From contig JAYKAV010000444.1 of NCBI GenBank assembly GCA_035582835.1, positions 618,027-682,026 on the forward strand: 64,000 bases of DNA, in the 5' to 3' direction. The notes under the pieces are model-generated. The model had not been told where the DNA came from. It saw only the letters and a list, made by a program, of their open reading frames with translations, and did not search any database. The translations under genes and the position numbers were made by a program. Shown here piece after piece: positions 1 through 12,200 of this stretch (the stretch's first letter is position 1; each line of letters opens with the position of its first letter). The stretch comes from Phoebastria nigripes (lineage: Eukaryota > Chordata > Aves > Procellariiformes > Diomedeidae).

Positions 1-1001
1 CAGCACGCAACGGAAAGGAATGCCTTTCCCATTCTGTTTGCCTTTCCTCTATCGGATGCGGGGCTGAAGTGGCTTGTTATTTCTTTCTCGTCTAGTTGGA
101 ACCTCAGTTTTTTGTGGGAAGCACTTCATTTGAGCCCAGATACATTTCCAGGTGCCTGACTAAAATGGAGAACAACACTCTGCACAGCAACAAAACATTG
201 TGAAAAGACTGTATTAGTCTTAATTAGTAATTGCCCCAAAAAACCCCTAAGTTATTTAGTCTCCTATGTCTGCTGTGCAGATGCAATTTACCAGGAGTTA
301 TAGAGAGACCAACTCTCAAGTCCATGTGCTGAAATTAATCATTTTTGTGATTTATGTTGTTGCTTTTGAACTTAAGGAAAATCTATTTTCAACGTCCGGT
401 TCCAGTCTGTCAGATTTTCATCTTCATTTCCCAAGTAATCAGTCAAGGTGCAAATACTTATAATTAATGCTATTCAGTGAGAGACCGACGGTTTCTTGCG
501 TTCTGTTTCAAATGAGTTTATTGTTTGATTACCATTTTGGAGATGATCCATGATAAGGGAGCAATAACCTGCTTTGGGAATTAATTTAGAGAGGTACCTG
601 TACATGAATTGACCATTAAACAGAGAAGCAGTATTATGTTTGCTCTTAGGGACACAGATAAGAAAGGTGCTCTCTTCTGAAGTGTGTATCCGTGCATCTC
701 TGCCAGCGATTGTACAAGGATTCTAGTGAAAAATCAGCGTTTGAGTAAGGAGACATTTTAAGATGGTGTGTAATAAGAAGTCTTTTGGCAGGATAAGGTA
801 TTTTAGGTTACTGTTTTAATTGTGTTTTATGACAGTACTGATTTTTCAGCATCTTTAACTACTTTGTTATTAATACCTGCTCTGATATTATTAAGAGGGA
901 AAGAGAACTTAGACATAATTTCTTTCCTAGGAAGGCACTGAACAAAGGCCCTGCCCACTCCACTGAAATGTGGTGAAGATTTTTGCAACTGCTCCTAGCA
1001 G

Positions 1002-1018
1002 GCTGCTGCTGCTGCTGC
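1002..1018. repeat. (GCT)5 trinucleotide run
   Basis: GCTGCTGCTGCTGCTGC, a short pure CAG/CTG-type triplet run in non-coding DNA. It is small but of a type prone to length change. Confidence 0.8.
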
Positions 1019-3388
1019 ATAGTCCTAGGTCTGCAGAAGTAGAGTGGTGGCNGCAGTATTTGTGCTTTCGTGTGCAGTGAAAGAACTGGCTTTTCAGAAT
1101 TCCTTCATGCCTACAAGTGGGATTGCATTTTCAAAAGATATTACCAAAACCAAATCTTTTCTGAAAAACTGGCCCAAACCTCTCTTTTATTCCAGAATTT
1201 CAAATTTAATTTCTTCAATTAAATAATTGGGAGTTTTGCTATCTAAAGGTTTGTATTTAAACCACAGGTTTCTATATTGTGTTTGTTTGCAGTTACAGCA
1301 GTGGAAAAGGCTATTTAGGCTCATGACAAAATATTTTGACTAGCCTCTTTTTACTTACTCATTTGTTTGTCCTCACTATATGTTTATTGTGAATTGTCTT
1401 CCCAAGAGTTTATAATAAACAAGATGGTAGCTTTCACTAGCTGATCTTTGCTGTCATTTAATGATGGGCTGATCCAGGAGGTTCTGTACAAAAGGGGTTT
1501 GTCAGACTGGGTCTAAAATTTGTGGAAATAATGTCATTACCAAAATACATCAGAAAAAAAAGCCCAATAACTTCATTGCAAGACAGTTAAGGTTGCTAAG
1601 AGACAGAATGTAATTACCTGCCTATTTGTTTACCATTCCCAAACACTGAGAAGGGCGAGAGCTGTGGGCTGCCCTGAATTCTAAGCTATGCACAAAATAA
1701 GCCGAATCCATTTTGTTGTCAAATGCGGTTTTAAGAAGGGCATTTGAAAATGACACAAGAGCTTTAAGTGTGACCTGTGTTTTTTTTTCTAAATGTATAA
1801 TATTTATATTCATTTTTTCATTATAACATATATTCAGTTATTTTCATTTCCCTCTCACTCCTGAGATCTACATACATTGCATGTATTTTAACTGATAATA
1901 CAGGAAATGTGAAAAAATGAAATATATAGAAACATACGAGTTTTCTAGTAAAAGACTTACAGCTACACTTTCTTGAAAATGATACATTCTTACTTTAATA
2001 GTAGCAGTGTTCAGTGTTCCTGTATTATGATTCCATTATTGATGTATGCTGATGTTAATTTAAGGTTGATCAGCATGAGTCATTGACTCATTTTATATTT
2101 CTTTTTCTAAAATGTTTTGTGTTGTGCTTGCACCTTGAGATAAGTACTGCAATTTATTTTGGGTGCAAACTAAGTTTGTGCCACAATGAAGTTTACATTT
2201 CTCTGTATCACTGTGGCTATTATGTAGACAGTATAAGATTTATGTCATCCTAAGCTATTCATTTTCTTGGTTTTAAGGGCATGCATCTGATAAATTAAGT
2301 ACAGGCAGTAGAAAGAGAGAAGCAGAGGTTTCTTCCTCTGTTTTCAGAATGGTAACATCTTCCATTGCTTTTTCTTTAATGGAAATAAAGATTCATTTTT
2401 AGCTAATGTTGAAACACTGGCTGTAAAATTGAAGAACTCGCCACAATACTGAAGGAATAAGTACTTCTGACCAGCCTAACAGTAAGCTCAGATCTGAAAT
2501 GGTATTCAGTCAGTAGCTCTGACATTGTAGTGCTAAAATATGTCCATACAGGTGCGTTATTGTTTTGTGGGATGTTGCTCTGGGAAGGCTGGGGCAGAGG
2601 GTTGTCCTGGAGTGTGGTCTTCGGCTTCTGCACCTTGCCCCAGTGAGGGCTGTGAATCCTTCTGTTCACTGAAGTTCATCAGGACAGATGAAAATAGATG
2701 TTTTCACCAAGCTTCAGCATAGCCGAACTGCAGGTCACTTCTCCAGAAAATTTGTCCCAGAAACACTTTACCTGCCAAGCCCTTTTTTTGTAGATGCACC
2801 TCCTAGCTGCCTCTTCAGGGAAAGACGCCAGAGTTTTAGGGAGATATTATCAGCCCCTCAATGTCACTCTAGCTCATTCTCTGATCCTTGTGGCTGCAAA
2901 AGGAGTCTTGGTTAAGTTCTGATGAAACATCTTTTGAAGACTGCATAAGAAACAACAGAGCTGCAGGCACATTGGCCTGTTTCACAGATGATCATTCTTT
3001 TAATTTCCACTGGTAGCAATCCAACAGTGGAAGTTGGCATTGGGTAGCCAAAGGATTAAGTCCCAGTTGTCCTGTTAAAAATGACACCTGCTGACTGCTC
3101 TGGAAAGCTGTCTCCTAGGCCATAGGAGCACAGCAAGGGCTTTCTGGTGGTTGCTTCTTTTCTCTTTGGGGTCCCAGTGATCCACTGTTGGCTCCCATGT
3201 GTAACATAGACAAAATGGCATGCCTTAAGGAAAGGAGCTGAGCCTCTGCCAGTGAAGGGGAGAGGGCAAAGCTTTGTCGCTGGGTGATCTATTTTGACTG
3301 CGACACCACCACCCATATGCTGTGTCTGGATGCAGAAAGCCCTAAGAGTAAGGAGATGCCATTCCATGAAGGGGTTTGCTGCAACTTT

Positions 3389-3403
3389 CTTTTTTTTTTT
3401 TTT

Positions 3404-3434
<31 letters not shown>

Positions 3435-3441
3435 GTTGTTG
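3389..3441. repeat. Poly-T followed by (GTTTT)n microsatellite
   Basis: A run of about 20 T passes into five or more GTTTT units and then GTTGTTGTG. This arrangement is typical of a decaying homopolymer that gave rise to a pentanucleotide repeat. Confidence 0.85.
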
Positions 3442-4833
3442 TGTGATGAATTTTTTTCTACTCCACACTAAACATGTAGTCAGGGCAAAAAAGTGTCATT
3501 TAAGTAATATTCCTTTACACATTTCAACCATTTGTGTCTAGATGCACAATTGTCAAGATGAAGAAGAATTGAATCTGAAACTTTACCCCCTCTTTGAACA
3601 GCAGTCTGAATCTCCTAACTTTTTTTCTCTTTTTCATTTTTCAGAATCACTTTGGGGCGTTCTTTGAGAGCAAATGAAATGCAGTGACAAAAAGCAGAAA
3701 GGGAGGTTGGTTATTTTCAACCTTTTTTGCCCCTTTCATGGAAATGAAGGGGAGGAAAAGCTTTTTTCAGTCTTTAATGGCAAGGTCATCAGAACTGCAT
3801 ATTTATTGTAGACCTCATATTATAAAGTGCTTTGTAAAAGACTGGGATAAACACTCTAGGGATGTTGTTGACACTCTGCATAAGGTGATACTATGTGTAC
3901 CTTGCTGTTTCTTTGGCACACAGCTTTTCCTACACTATTTCCAATTCTGCTGTCTGTAATCACCAACTCTCCACCCTCATCTTGCAATATGGAGGTAACA
4001 TAAGTAAAATCTAAAAAAGGAACTAAATATCTTTGATACTGAAATTTGTGGAATGACTGATGCAAAAGGGTCTTTCCCTTGCATGTTTTCTGTTTTGAGA
4101 TATTGGTGATAATCCTGCCTTTTATGATTTTATTATGAGGACCAGCCATTTTAGTTGATACTTATTTGCAAAAGAGACCTTAAAATTTTTTATGAAATGT
4201 ATGTCTGTTTATATTTTTATTTAATTAAAGAAATGTAAATAATTGTTCCATGCACATTAGCAGTTAGTTTACAGATATACGTGTTAACTACAGTAGTCTA
4301 GTTCATGAGATAATGCATAATTTAAGTAGTGTTTTCTTCTGGTGTGTCCCCTAGTGCTGTACACAGTCATGCTAAACCTCCTACTGCAAGGTCAATTCCA
4401 TGTTTAAATGGAATAGTACATCTTTTGTGTTGGTTAAAATAAACAATATTTTGCCATTACTTTTTAATATAATTTTTAAAAAATCTTTTATCCTTCCATA
4501 TGTTCATTTATACCATGATATTTTGCATTAAGACAGAATAAAATGCTTTTGCTTTTGGTGGAAAAAGCTGTCAGTATACCTGATGGCCTTTAATATGCTG
4601 GACTTTTTTGGTAATTAGTTGTATCTGGTTTCACAAAGTTGCACTAACTGCGTTGAGCGTTTCTATGGCTTGTGGTCAAATTCCGCATGATCTGCAGATG
4701 TGCTTTCCTGAGCTCAAGCCTTCATGCTCACTGTATCTGACAGTCATTCTTCTGAGTACATGAAGTTTTACTGGGCAGAGCAACCACCAGCTGCTCAGTA
4801 CTTGGATTTACTGCTTGGCCAGTAGCTGGTTTG

Positions 4834-4844
4834 TATATAAATAG
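4834..4844 (+). promoter_or_regulatory. TATA-box-like TATATAAATAG before a GC-rich stretch
   Basis: TATATAAATAG is a good TATA-box match, and it is followed by about 100 bases of GC-rich sequence (GGTGCCTCCTGCTCCCTGAG...). An open frame at 4933-5247 starts at a TTG rather than an ATG and has no known domain. A cryptic core promoter is possible, but a single TATA match in AT-rich DNA is weak evidence. Confidence 0.18.
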
Positions 4845-6420
4845 TGTTGCGGTGCCTCCTGCTCCCTGAGCCAGAAAGGAGGGAGGTCAGGGGACTGCAG
4901 GAGGCAGGGAGACGGCGTTAAGGGGAGGTGCCTTGGATGGCAAGCTCTACAGCTCAGCTCCTCTGAGGCAGCTGCAAGTCCCATCTGAGCATGAACTCAG
5001 GGCGCAAGATAGAGCTGTTTTTCTCAGTGCTGTAGCCAACCTTTTGCACCTGTGTGCAACTGCGTGTAGCTCCAGGAGAGCGCTGCTGTCACCTGGCATG
5101 GGCCTGCAGCCCCCGAGGAAGGGGATTTGTACAAATAAGAATGTAACTTCAGGAGCTTTCTTTGGATGCTTATTAACTGTGTTTAGAACAGGAGTTGCAA
5201 ACAAGTCCAGGTGTCTGTCGGAGGCTACTAGGTTCTACTTTATTTAACTAAGTAAAAATACCTGCTACAGGAGTTGGGGGTTTTGTTCTGGTTGGAACGT
5301 AACTCTGACTACTTACAGTAGTGTTCATACACAGGTTGTGCACAGTCATCTTTATTTTGTTTAACATGATGGCTTCCAGCGTATTAGCCTTTGAATACAT
5401 TGAATTCAGCTACTGTGTAAAAGGAAAAGAAACTCGGATCTGCTTGTTGTATAAAGGACCAGTATTCACAGAAGGTTAAGGCTTGTTCAAATTCTGTTCT
5501 TTTATGCTTTGATGCCTGATGGAAGGCTAAAGATGAGAACATTAGGGAATCCAGCTGCGGGCAGGTAAACACCTCTTGTGCTCACCTAGTGCAGTGCTAG
5601 GTGATGAGCAAAAATGCAAGTGCCACTTTCTTTCCATTTCAGATCCATTTGGTCTTTCTGGCTGGTGTAGATTTCAAAGTAATGGATTCATGGCCTTGAC
5701 TTTTACAGTAACAATAATATTTCCCAAATGTAATCAGAGATCTTAGGGAAGGTGATTATGTTTTCCAGTACTGTGATACAACAAGGACACAGTATTTTAG
5801 TTCTTCAAAACAAATACTGCTTGAAACACTTATTAAAGTGTCTGAATTAGTCCAATGACTTTACAAGTCATAAGCAGAGCCAAATACTGGAGCAGGAAAT
5901 TGCACGTGAAGGCAATTCCATTTTGAAGCCTACACCTCAAGAAAATATATGCTGAATAAAGTAGCGGATTCCTTGGGTTGATCTCTGCTTCTCTATCACA
6001 GCCCCTTCTGAAGACAATGACAGGAAGCATTCCAATTAACATACCCACCCTGCTTCACTCACAGGCCTTAAAGCTTGCCCAAACCCACCAGCAGCGTGGC
6101 TGCATCATTACAGATGGCTACACCAGCCCTCTGCCCAAGTTAGTGTTCGGAGACCATTTGCTTTCCTCCTGTTGATAGAGGAGGAAAGATGGGGTTAGTG
6201 GTAACTGATACATGCCTGTATGTTGCAGTGCAGGCACAAGGTTGTGAAGGCTGGGCTAATTTTTCTCTTCCTCTCTTAGTTTCTTGTTTGTCTGAAAAAT
6301 GATCTCCACTAGAAACTTCTGTCAGCCTAACTGCTGCTTGTTTATCAGGCCTGAAAAGTGGATTAGGCCCATGGGTATTCTTGTCAACTATGGCAAAAAT
6401 ATTGCATAATGTTGCTTTTT

Positions 6421-6422
<2 letters not shown>

Positions 6423-6450
<28 letters not shown>
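6423..6450. repeat. Poly-T run of 28
   Basis: A homopolymer directly preceded by GTTGCTTTTTCC, so the full pyrimidine tract starts near 6416. Confidence 0.9.
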
Positions 6451-6454
<4 letters not shown>

Positions 6455-7302
6455 CACACCCCCTGCATTACACTGCTTCAGCTGGCCTCATTCTAATCTG
6501 AACAGCACAGCGAGAGCATGCTGATAGTTAGGAGCTGCATGCTTCGAAAGCTGCAGGTAGAGATCCCCACAACTTTCCCTTCTCACTGAACAGAGCTCAA
6601 GAATGGTGAGAAAAGGGTGGTTTGAAGAAGATGAGATCAAAGCAAGGCAAAGAAACACATAGGAGAAATCACGCAAAAGTAAAAATATTTCAAGTGTTTG
6701 GAATTCTCCTGGTCTAATATCACCAAATGTGGCAAATAATAACCCAGTATCTATTGTCTTTCTGTGCTTTCTCACTCTACAGATCTTTAGTTAATAATGA
6801 AGTCTGCCATGAGAAATTTTTTTCTCAAGTCCACAGTCACATTTTTCTCCTACAAAAGAATTGTGATCAATTGAAAAAGCATTATGTAGACTTTAAAATT
6901 TCTGTTCTGTAGGAAATTCTACATCTTCCAAATTTTTCTTTCCAACTAAAACCAAAACCAGAGTTGTTTGGTTTTGGTTTTTTTTTCCCTGTGAAATGAA
7001 TTTAAAAGGCAAGGTCCACATTTTTCTTTTTCTGTATGTAATTTTAAAATACTGAAATTAAAGGTCACTTCATGTTGAAACATGTACGTCTTAAAAACTT
7101 CAGATGTCACTGCTGAATACTGATTCACTGGATATGCTCACTTTTAAGTTGTTTTTCAACATGAAACACTATCAAAACTGGCATAGGTTGCAGAAAGTCT
7201 TGCTTGCAGCAAAATCCTTCATAATTTTCTCACATAAAGTATCCTGTCAGAAGATTCCAGATAAGCTCTGGTATAAATGTGTGAGTGATACTTCGGAGAT
7301 GC

Positions 7303-7357
7303 AAAAAAAAAAAAAAAAAACCCACAACCAAAAAAAACCCAAAAAAAACCAAAAAAC
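7303..7357. repeat. A-rich tract (A18, then A-runs broken by CCC/CC)
   Basis: Eighteen A bases are followed by CCCACAACC and A-runs of 6-8 separated by CC or CCC. Lysine- and proline-rich open frames through it are products of composition only. Confidence 0.85.
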
Positions 7358-9691
7358 CTGAAAACATTCATTCTGCTTGCTTAAAATGGATCACCTGTAT
7401 CTGTTCTCCCTGCAAGGCAGCACAGCTATTAATCTGCCAGATCACTTTGATGCTTGTTCTGTCCTGTGGGTTTGCTGTGGTTCCTACACTGGTGACAGCA
7501 AGAAAATGACCATAGCAGGCTTTCAGTGAAACGCATAAGGGGCAATTGAGCAGCATTTCTTAGATTAATCCAACACAAAAGTCTAGAGGCAGTGAAAGGG
7601 GGCCTGAATTAGAATACACCTAATAGACTAAGATCATGTGAAGGCCAACAGTGGTTGGTCCATGTTTATTGCAGTGTGCTTTATGAACCAGCAGTGATTC
7701 AAGGTGCCACTTGTTTCATAGTACTTCTTACCAGCCTTGTGGAAGAAACTCTCCACCACCAGAGCCAATGAAGCAGAAATGGGAGAACAAAGAGGGCCAG
7801 CAGAGGAACTGAAATTCTCAGCTGTTTCCTGCCAAAAAAAAGGAAGAGAGTGGTCAGATATGATTATGTGCTGTTAGCGATTTGCAGTCCCACAACCCAC
7901 CCTTTCCATTTTTTGGTTTGGGAACTGGAAGTCCTTTCTCCCATGTCCTCTGTAGTATATGGAAACCTTCTACCAGCTTTCAGCAAAGAAGAGAAGGTAA
8001 GGTCTCTACAAAATGACCACAGAAAAGTAACACATAAAGATTAATTTAGGTGTATTCTTGCAATATAACCTTTCTCTAGCAAATTACAGTGCTAGGCTGT
8101 GCATTGAAGAAGGTCTTTTAATTTCATTAGAAGAGCAAATGGAACTTTGTTTCACTTAAAACATTTAATTTTCTATGCTTTGCCTTTTTTCCTCACTTAA
8201 GTCCAAGACTGTTAATATTAGTGTTGTTATTTGCATACTTGACTNTTTATTTTTTCCATTTTTTGGTCATGTAGATCAAAGCAGGAGAGCAGATGTACAC
8301 ATGAAGAAAATTGAGGTGCTTGTTTACTCATGGTAGCCATTTCCTAGACAGGCTGTTTTGGGGCAATCCCAGTACTTCAAGACACCTGCAGCCTGGACTG
8401 CAAAGGTTAGACTCCACCTGTAAAAGTCAAAACATGGCAAATATTCCATGTTTAGTGTCCCTGTGAACTGATCGTTGTGTTGACAGTTTTATGTGTGTGT
8501 TGAGAGTTGCAGTTCTGGTGAGTGCAAGGTTTTACAGTATGCAACAGTCACCTTTTGGTTTGTGAAGTTGGGCCTCTCTTGGCTTTGCAAACCACAGCTG
8601 CGTTCATGAGCAGATGGTGCTCAGATTCAGCCATTTTCAGGTTTAATTTTGCACTATATCCCAATGTAAATGCCTCCACCCATATGACCCAGCTGTTAAA
8701 GTTGTAACAGAAGGTGCCTGGATGAGCAGGATTGCCTGAACGTTTACTGTATGGCTGTAAGTAACTTAGTGTTAGAATTTGCAAGGGGATGCAAGTCTCA
8801 GTATGGTGCAGACTTGCCAGAGCTTTTGGTTTAAAAGGCTGCGGTAGCCTTAGGATAGCTAAGGTGAGTGGAACTTGTTCAGAAGGGTGAGCATGAAATG
8901 ACAGTTTGAGAAAGAAATATACTGCCTGCTGTTTTTCTCTCCTTCTCCATGAAGTCAAAACATTAATCTTTTTTTAGTTTGAACTGAAACAAATTTCAGG
9001 TTGTTTGATCAAAATTGATTCTTTGCCTCCTCAGTGGTGTCTTCAATTTGCAAGAATTTTCAGTTTCTTCATTGTGGTTATGAGACCACAGAATATAAAG
9101 ATATCTAATCTTGCTGTTCTACCACTGTGTTTTTTTAAAGTTTGGGATATTTATTAGAACCAGTCAAATACCAGCACAAGTAATTTGATGAATAATTTGT
9201 TTGACAAGCAGTGGCAAAGCTCCTTAGATGATTCATACTCTCCAATTGCCTCACCTAAAGCTTTGTAGTTGCTTTGCTTTCACTGCTATGTCCTTGTTTG
9301 TCTCTGCAATACTTCCTGCTGAAAGTGATGCAAATCACTTTTCCCAGTCCTTTTCATCTTTCTCTCTGTGTGTGCATGAGAAACAGTGAAACATATCCTA
9401 ATCTGAGCATTTTTGAGCCTGTGGCGGCTAAGGCTTTTACAGCATGCACTCAGACCCTGCTCTGAGCCCACTCATTTGAACATAGAAGGGGAACATGAGA
9501 TCCAGTTGTGCATTCTTTCGAACAAATGTCTCTTGTAAGCTGATGAAGCATTCAGGACCGAATTGAGCTTAATCTTAAAAGTAGCCAGTTTTCTCCCACT
9601 GGAGTTGTAGAACCTCATTGCATAGATGATTAAAAATATAGTTTTCAGCCTAAAGCAAGTAAGTTTCTGGAGTAGAGTTCTCAGTCTCTGG

Positions 9692-9692
<1 letters not shown>

Positions 9693-9746
<54 letters not shown>
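9693..9746. repeat. Poly-T run of 54
   Basis: An unbroken run of 54 T bases, the longest homopolymer in the window. I found no flanking target-site duplication and no recognisable retroposed sequence on its right side. A plain microsatellite or a collapsed or expanded assembly artefact is as likely as the poly(A) tail of a minus-strand retrocopy. Confidence 0.9.
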
Positions 9747-9747
<1 letters not shown>

Positions 9748-12087
9748 TATTTATGAAGTGCCTCAAAGCAACAGAAGGAGAGAGGTCTTCCTAGCAAGGC
9801 ATGATCTGTGACCATTTTTCATAAGATGGAGTTTCCACTTCTTGTAACAACTGTGTTGCTATTCATTTAGGTCCTTTATGCCTACTCATGAAGGAAACAG
9901 TTAAGACAGTTTAGTCTTCCTTGCGGACTGATGATTTTGATATGCTTTTTGTTGCTTTTTAATGTGAATGTGTGATGGGCCTGTGGTCAAGTCATACTAT
10001 ACCCACACTGGAAAAAAAAACTGGGTCAAAAACCCTCACAATTTTGTAATTATAATGAAGGCTTGTATGTCTGTTCTCCTAATTGCCTCAAGTGAACCAT
10101 TTCCTGACCATGCTAATAATACATCCTATTACACTAACCATGTCTCAACCATGTTAGAATACCCGTTGATTGGGATGGTAGTTGTAAACAAAAAGAGAAT
10201 GAAGCACCTCTGCAGAATATGTTAAATTTGCTTCCACTTTGATTTCATTGTATTTGTCCAGATGAGAAGCCAGAAATCGATTCCAACTGTTTCTAAAAAT
10301 CTTTAATTAATACCTTTTTCCACTTTTCCCAAACCCGTAATTTGTCCTGAAGCAGTGAGGGCTAACATCAGATCTAATGCAGCTTCCTTTATTTACTGGA
10401 GTAACATTTGGGATTAACTCATTCCTGAACTTTATTTGCAATAAATCATTGGGGAAATGCTATTTTTTCATCTCCGTATGGTTTATTTGTGAGTAGCCTG
10501 TTGCATTTTGATGCTGTTAGAGTAAGAATGCTGATGTAGGGGTCCTGATTCAGCTCCTATTCATTATTCATTTGTACTCCAAATAAATAGTTCAGTACTT
10601 TCTGCTTGCTATGAACCATCATGCTGCTGATACTGTCAGAGATTGCAGTAAGCAAAACAAAAGGTCACGAGCACTCCAGGTCTTTTAGCAATACTGCAGC
10701 AATCCTTCCTTACAATTGCATAAGCAAGCAACAAACACAGTACAATCAAGTTGCCTTTCTCATCTCAGCACTACGTGATCATTAGTGGCTTTCCACCATG
10801 TGGAGTTGTTCCACCCCAAAGGAGATGAAATCCCACCTGAGAAGTTGTTCCTTCTTAAGCTGATGCATACGCCAGCTGTTTCATGTCTCCTTTCTTTGAA
10901 GGTGTGACAGGCTGTGAAGGAACAACCGAAGTGGCTGCTGACATCGCGTGCGATGGCTAGCAGGCTCTCTGCATCCTGGTGTTCACTCAGCAAATCAAGA
11001 GCATTAAATTAAGGCAGTAGGCCCCCCATGCCATTTGACAGTAATGGTGTGTTAAATCCGCTCCTGTCTGTACATTAGAGGGATTACTCGTAAAATCACA
11101 ATGCTTTTTGAAAGGATGTTCCCTGATTCACCCTCAGCCAAGTTTTTCCTGGCTCTGTGGGGATGCTTGGGAAAAGAGGGCACTAAGAGGAGTCTTACTC
11201 TGCCTCGCGACTGCTGTGAAAGGGCCAGAGATAAGCAGTGCCTGGGATCTGGAGGGATGCAGTGATAGCACCTTCCACGTGCCTCTGGCACCAAGAAGGA
11301 ATTGGGCCAAGAGGAGCAGCTTGCTCTTCTGATGTTTATGAGCATGATGGAGATCTTGCTTCTTACTGTAGTTTTTTTTACAGCTTTCTGTAAACCTTGA
11401 GTGCCATCAAAGAGAACAGGCTAGCTAGACTTTGGGTCTGATCCAGTAGGACAGTTTCTGTGTACCAGTGCTACCTACCATGTGGAAGTCTTTTGTATAT
11501 ACCAATAAATTACTTTCAGATTCCTTGGTTAAACTGGCTTTAGAGCAAAATATTCAAGAAATGAGGCTATGTTATAAACTGACAAGTTTGAGTTAATTTC
11601 CTAAGCATTTTAAAATACTTCAGAATTAAATATTTTAAATTTCTGGTCATGTTCATTCACTTGCTGTGGTTGTTTTAGTTATTCTTTCTCTCCCAGAAAA
11701 CTCACTCAAAAATAATGACTCCTTTTAAAGGCCATGTGATTGGCAGGACTATTCCTAGTCTATAAAGTATTCTGTGATAGGTAATTTCCACCCATATTCT
11801 CTTTGCAGACTTGGGATTGATAGGGTAGGTGCCAAACTGTCACGTTATAGCCTTTGGTAATTAAAGTACAGGATGGCATTAGTATTGGTTCTGGATAATT
11901 ACTTGTTTTTCGAGCAAAGCTTTGACAGATAATATTATGGAAGGTCTCCAGAAATTTGGTTTAAAAAGCTCTTCTCACGCCACAGAAAGCAGAGATTATA
12001 TTTTGCAGGTAGGGCTATTTGGAAACCAGTTGGTACCATTTAATATAAGAGATGGTTGAGTGATTGTGGAAAATAAGGTTATCTGAC

Positions 12088-12200
12088 AAATTCAGCCCAC
12101 ATTTCAGTTCATAAATCATTCATAAGCTGATCGTGATTTCCACAATGCATTCATTATTCATAAGTGCTCACTGAATAATTTGTGCAAACAAATTTCAGCC
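12088..12200. promoter_or_regulatory. Candidate intronic element with repeated TTCATAA / ATTCAT motifs
   Basis: CATAAATCATTCATAAGC, ATGCATTCATTATTCATAAG and CACTGAATAATTTGTGC repeat a CAT/ATTCAT theme in non-tandem order, reminiscent of POU/homeodomain binding clusters. Function is inferred only. Confidence 0.18.

Larger units (their letters stand above)
1..9692 (+). other. NYAP2: Intronic DNA upstream of the NYAP2 exon, part 1
   Basis: Non-coding, AT-rich, mostly unique sequence, assigned to a NYAP2 intron by position and strand only. It holds a (GCT)5 run, T- and A-rich tracts at 3.4, 6.4 and 7.3 kb, and a TATA-like site at 4.8 kb. The 136-codon minus frame at 8548-8958 has no known domain. 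It could instead be intergenic DNA if the gene starts nearer the exon. Confidence 0.55.

Noticed and set aside
4933..5247. 104-codon frame after the TATA-like site
   Set aside because: It starts at TTG rather than ATG, and the in-frame sequence has no known homology. The TATA site is kept only as a weak regulatory candidate.
7104..7509. Lysine-rich frames over 7285-7361
   Set aside because: They are translations of the A-rich microsatellite.
8548..8958. 136-codon minus-strand frame
   Set aside because: No known domain, ordinary intron-like composition, and no splice or promoter context. Treated as chance.
9747..10250. Processed pseudogene ending in the 54-base poly(A) on the minus strand
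   Set aside because: No coding homology and no target-site duplication were recognised. Kept only as a possibility in the poly-T finding.
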